Made by a program: the position numbers and the translations under genes
Shown here: positions 22,876 through 24,403 of the stretch, piece after piece
How the letters are laid out: the number at the start of each line of letters is the position of its first letter
How positions within the stretch are numbered: the first letter of the stretch is position 1
From: Candidatus Sumerlaeota bacterium
GTDB taxonomy: Bacteria > Sumerlaeota > Sumerlaeia > JADFCT01
DNA: 24,403 nucleotides
Assembly (NCBI GenBank): GCA_026398575.1
Contig: JAPLSP010000195.1
Location: 1 to 24,403, forward strand
Direction of reading: 5' to 3'
Notes under the pieces: generated by a model
The model's input: the letters and a program-made list of their open reading frames with translations, nothing else
Database searches by the model: none
Told to the model about the DNA's origin: nothing

Positions 22876-23394
22876 ATGAGCTACGTCATGACGGACATCG
22901 AGGCCGATGGCCCTATCCCCGGCGACTACTCCATGATCTGCTTCGGCGCCGTGGTTGTGGAGCCGGGGTTGTCTAAGACCTTTTATGGCAGGCTGCGCCC
23001 GATTTCGGAGCGATGGATTCCTGATGCGCTGAAGGTCAGCGGGTTTTCGCGGGAGGAGACGCTTGGGTTTGATGATCCCAAGGAAGTCATGAGCGCGTTT
23101 CGCGATTGGCTTCACGCGAACTGCGCGGGACAGCTGATGTTCATCTCGGACAACAATGGATTTGATTGGCAGTTCGTCAATTGGTATTTCCATCATTTTC
23201 TTGGCGCCAATCCCTTCGGACACAGCTCGACGAATCTTGGCTCGTTGTATAAAGGCATCGTCCGAGATACCTCGCAGAATTTTAAACATCTGCGCAAGAC
23301 GAAGCACACGCACAATCCAGTGGACGACGCGCGAGGGAACGCGGAGGCGTTGCTGGCGATCAGGGAACAATATGGGTTGAAGATTGGGCTATGA
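22876..23394 (+). CDS. DEDDh 3'-5' exonuclease-like protein
   Basis: A 172-residue protein with a DnaQ/RNase T-type fold. ExoI is MTDIEADGP (Asp7, Glu9), ExoII lies in ISDNNGFDWQF (Asp97 the likely ligand), and ExoIII is HNPVDDARGNAEAL with catalytic His146 and Asp151, the DEDDh arrangement. It is a stand-alone domain without polymerase or helicase parts. No strong ribosome binding site is visible before ATG 22876. The gene lies 44 bases after the antitoxin on the same strand, and converges with the HEPN-like gene 16 bases away. It may act on RNA or DNA ends; I cannot tell whether it belongs to the TA neighbourhood or is independent. Confidence 0.85.
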   Translation: MSYVMTDIEADGPIPGDYSMICFGAVVVEPGLSKTFYGRLRPISERWIPDALKVSGFSREETLGFDDPKEVMSAFRDWLHANCAGQLMFISDNNGFDWQFVNWYFHHFLGANPFGHSSTNLGSLYKGIVRDTSQNFKHLRKTKHTHNPVDDARGNAEALLAIREQYGLKIGL

Positions 23395-23410
23395 ATTCCT
23401 TCTTGCCTCA

Positions 23411-23884
23411 TCATGCCCGTAATCGCTTTAGGAAATCGGTCATATCGCCGAATATGGTTGGAATATGAATCAATCTGCCACGGAAGGTCCTGCGCGGCGA
23501 AGAGTCTCCGTGCGCGATTTCGCATCTAACCTTGTAGTATTCCGTGATTTTATTAAAATCAGTTCCGCCTTTTTCAGCCAGTAGCGCGACTCGTTGCTTG
23601 AAGTTCAAGTTCTCCAGTTCAATGCTGTCCCATAGACGCTTGCCGCGCCAAGTGCCAGCGGCGCTTTTTCTTACGATGAGTTTGCGGCATTCCTCATTGA
23701 TATGGTCTTCCAACTGAGTAAATAGGAGGATAAAGTAGGCGTAATTATTTAACTCCCTTTTCCGCGTCCATTGTTCTTTGCGCTGAGTGGAATGAGCGCG
23801 CGCTTCCTGCTCATCAAAGGCCGCATCGCTATGCAGATATGCCGCGTATATGTGCCGGATATAGCTCATGCCCCGCGAGGTCAT
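23411..23884 (-). CDS. HEPN-like protein, candidate RNase
   Basis: A 157-residue, largely helical protein. ITEYYKVRCEIAHGD (113-127) contains Arg120-x4-His125, the Rx4-6H signature of HEPN ribonucleases. The preceding helices (NNYAYFILLFTQLEDHINEECRKLI, in two stretches at 46-70) match the polar and aromatic pattern of that fold. Its ATG overlaps the stop of the upstream gene (ATGA), and AAAGG sits in that overlap, so the pair is translationally coupled. HEPN proteins in such two-gene units are commonly toxins or phage-defence effectors. An internal Met6 is a possible alternative start. Family assignment rests on the motif and helix pattern only. Confidence 0.65.
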   Translation of the reverse strand: MTSRGMSYIRHIYAAYLHSDAAFDEQEARAHSTQRKEQWTRKRELNNYAYFILLFTQLEDHINEECRKLIVRKSAAGTWRGKRLWDSIELENLNFKQRVALLAEKGGTDFNKITEYYKVRCEIAHGDSSPRRTFRGRLIHIPTIFGDMTDFLKRLRA

Positions 23885-24294
23885 CCTTTGAGGAGCAACT
23901 GCTTGAACGTCTTCTCATTGAAAGGCGCATGAATCTTGTTGATGTTGGGAGTCACGATGCGCCAATCACTTTGGGCATCGTTCTCACCCTTCAGGTCAAC
24001 CAACATGTAATGACCCTTGTTCGTTGAAACATTCACGCGCCCATTGGCGCCCAGAATCCATAGCGCGGCAGGAACAAATGAGAGGCGTTTCTTCCCCATA
24101 AGGACGGTATAGGTTGGAACGGGGCGTGGTTTGACCTTGCATTCCCGCATGGGCTCTTCTTCCCGTTGGGAAATCTGACCTGGCAATACTTCCGTTTGCG
24201 GAAGGGACTGCCGCCAGTAGTCCACGCGATCATACAGTTCATTCAACCGTTTCAGCCAATCTCCGATGCGGTTTTCAACCTCTTTTTTTTTCAT
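23881..24294 (-). CDS. unrecognised 137-residue protein coupled to HEPN gene
   Basis: I do not recognise this family. The N-terminus (KKKEVENRIGDWLKRLNELYD) is a charged helix, then comes a polar Pro/Glu-rich link (about 31-60) and a beta-rich C-terminal half with YTVLMGKKRLSF, GANGRVNVSTNKGHYMLVDL and WRIVTPN. The gene is first in the operon and shares ATGA with the HEPN gene, the position an antitoxin would hold. The start codon is followed by nine A's (three Lys codons), a place where slippage could alter the frame. AGGA eight bases upstream is the ribosome binding site. No nucleotidyltransferase GS-DxD motif is seen, so this is not a HEPN-MNT pair. Confidence 0.7.
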   Translation of the reverse strand: MKKKEVENRIGDWLKRLNELYDRVDYWRQSLPQTEVLPGQISQREEEPMRECKVKPRPVPTYTVLMGKKRLSFVPAALWILGANGRVNVSTNKGHYMLVDLKGENDAQSDWRIVTPNINKIHAPFNEKTFKQLLLKG

Positions 24295-24358
24295 TGGAGT
24301 GGTCCTATTTTCAGAAATTCCTTTTCCTAATATTCTCTCTATCCATCAAACGCATGTG

Positions 24359-24387
24359 TTATTAGCCCCTTATTGCGCAGCAATCAA
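24359..24387 (-). promoter_or_regulatory. probable promoter of the 137-residue/HEPN operon
   Basis: On the minus strand TTGATT (24387-24382) and TAATAA (24364-24359) are separated by exactly 17 bases, a good sigma-70 match in an AT-rich stretch. The leader to the ATG at 24294 would be about 58 bases. Confidence 0.45.
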
Positions 24388-24403
24388 GCGGAATTTATCC
24401 CTT

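Noticed and set aside
23011..23394. Exonuclease gene as third member of the PIN/antitoxin operon
   Set aside because: There is a 44-base gap and no coupling; DEDDh single-domain proteins are common alone, so operon membership is not supported.

Overview
The window (24.4 kb, moderately GC-rich) reads as a bacterial chromosome fragment with no rRNA or tRNA genes, CRISPR array or transposase. The gene mix points to an uncultured polysaccharide-degrading lineage of the Hydrogenedentota / Sumerlaeota / Lentisphaerota / Planctomycetota type. It combines a pseudopilin with a short globular domain, a UROD-family methyltransferase beside a secreted glycosidase, a PurM of the long form I associate with Bacteroidota, and many toxin-antitoxin (TA) modules. 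This placement is inference from gene content and remembered family resemblance, not a search.

Layout. 0.1-2.9 kb (+): a double-ACT protein and a UPF0210/DUF711 protein in tight tandem, then a pseudopilin. 3.0-3.9 kb (+): a MNT-type nucleotidyltransferase followed by the C-terminal remnant of a sirtuin and a likely terminator. 4.1-5.2 kb (+): an M28 peptidase lipoprotein, then a tandem array of 10-bp repeats. 5.3-8.4 kb (-): a VapB antitoxin overlapping a single 934-codon frame in which a C-terminally truncated VapC PIN domain runs into a clan GH-A glycosidase. 8.4-9.2 kb (-): a two-helix membrane protein. 9.4-12.4 kb (+): purM, then an AAA ATPase and a DUF4276-like gene in tight tandem. 12.5-20.0 kb (-): a co-directional run of ftsH, Phd/VapC, a UROD-like methyltransferase and a large alpha-glucuronidase-like lipoprotein with two malectin-like modules. 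20.0-20.5 kb: a divergent intergenic region with a composite inverted and tandem repeat. 20.5-22.1 kb (+): a GH51 alpha-L-arabinofuranosidase. 22.1-23.4 kb (+): a PIN toxin with small antitoxin, then a DEDDh exonuclease. 23.4-24.3 kb (-): a HEPN-like protein coupled to an unrecognised 137-residue partner.

Two themes run through the region. The first is extracellular plant polysaccharide attack (GH51, alpha-glucuronidase-like/malectin, GH-A enzyme), perhaps on arabinoglucuronoxylan. The UROD/MtaA-like gene overlaps the glucuronidase-like gene by four bases, so O-methyl group handling is a possibility. The second is a high density of TA or defence-like modules sitting between ordinary genes. 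At least one, the VapBC at 8 kb, lies at a recombination junction that has replaced the N-terminus of a glycosidase. The strongest candidates for undescribed biology are the PIN-glycosidase fusion with a perfect 16-bp palindrome at its junction, the AAA/DUF4276 pair, the HEPN/137-residue pair, and the repeat element between ftsH and the arabinofuranosidase gene.
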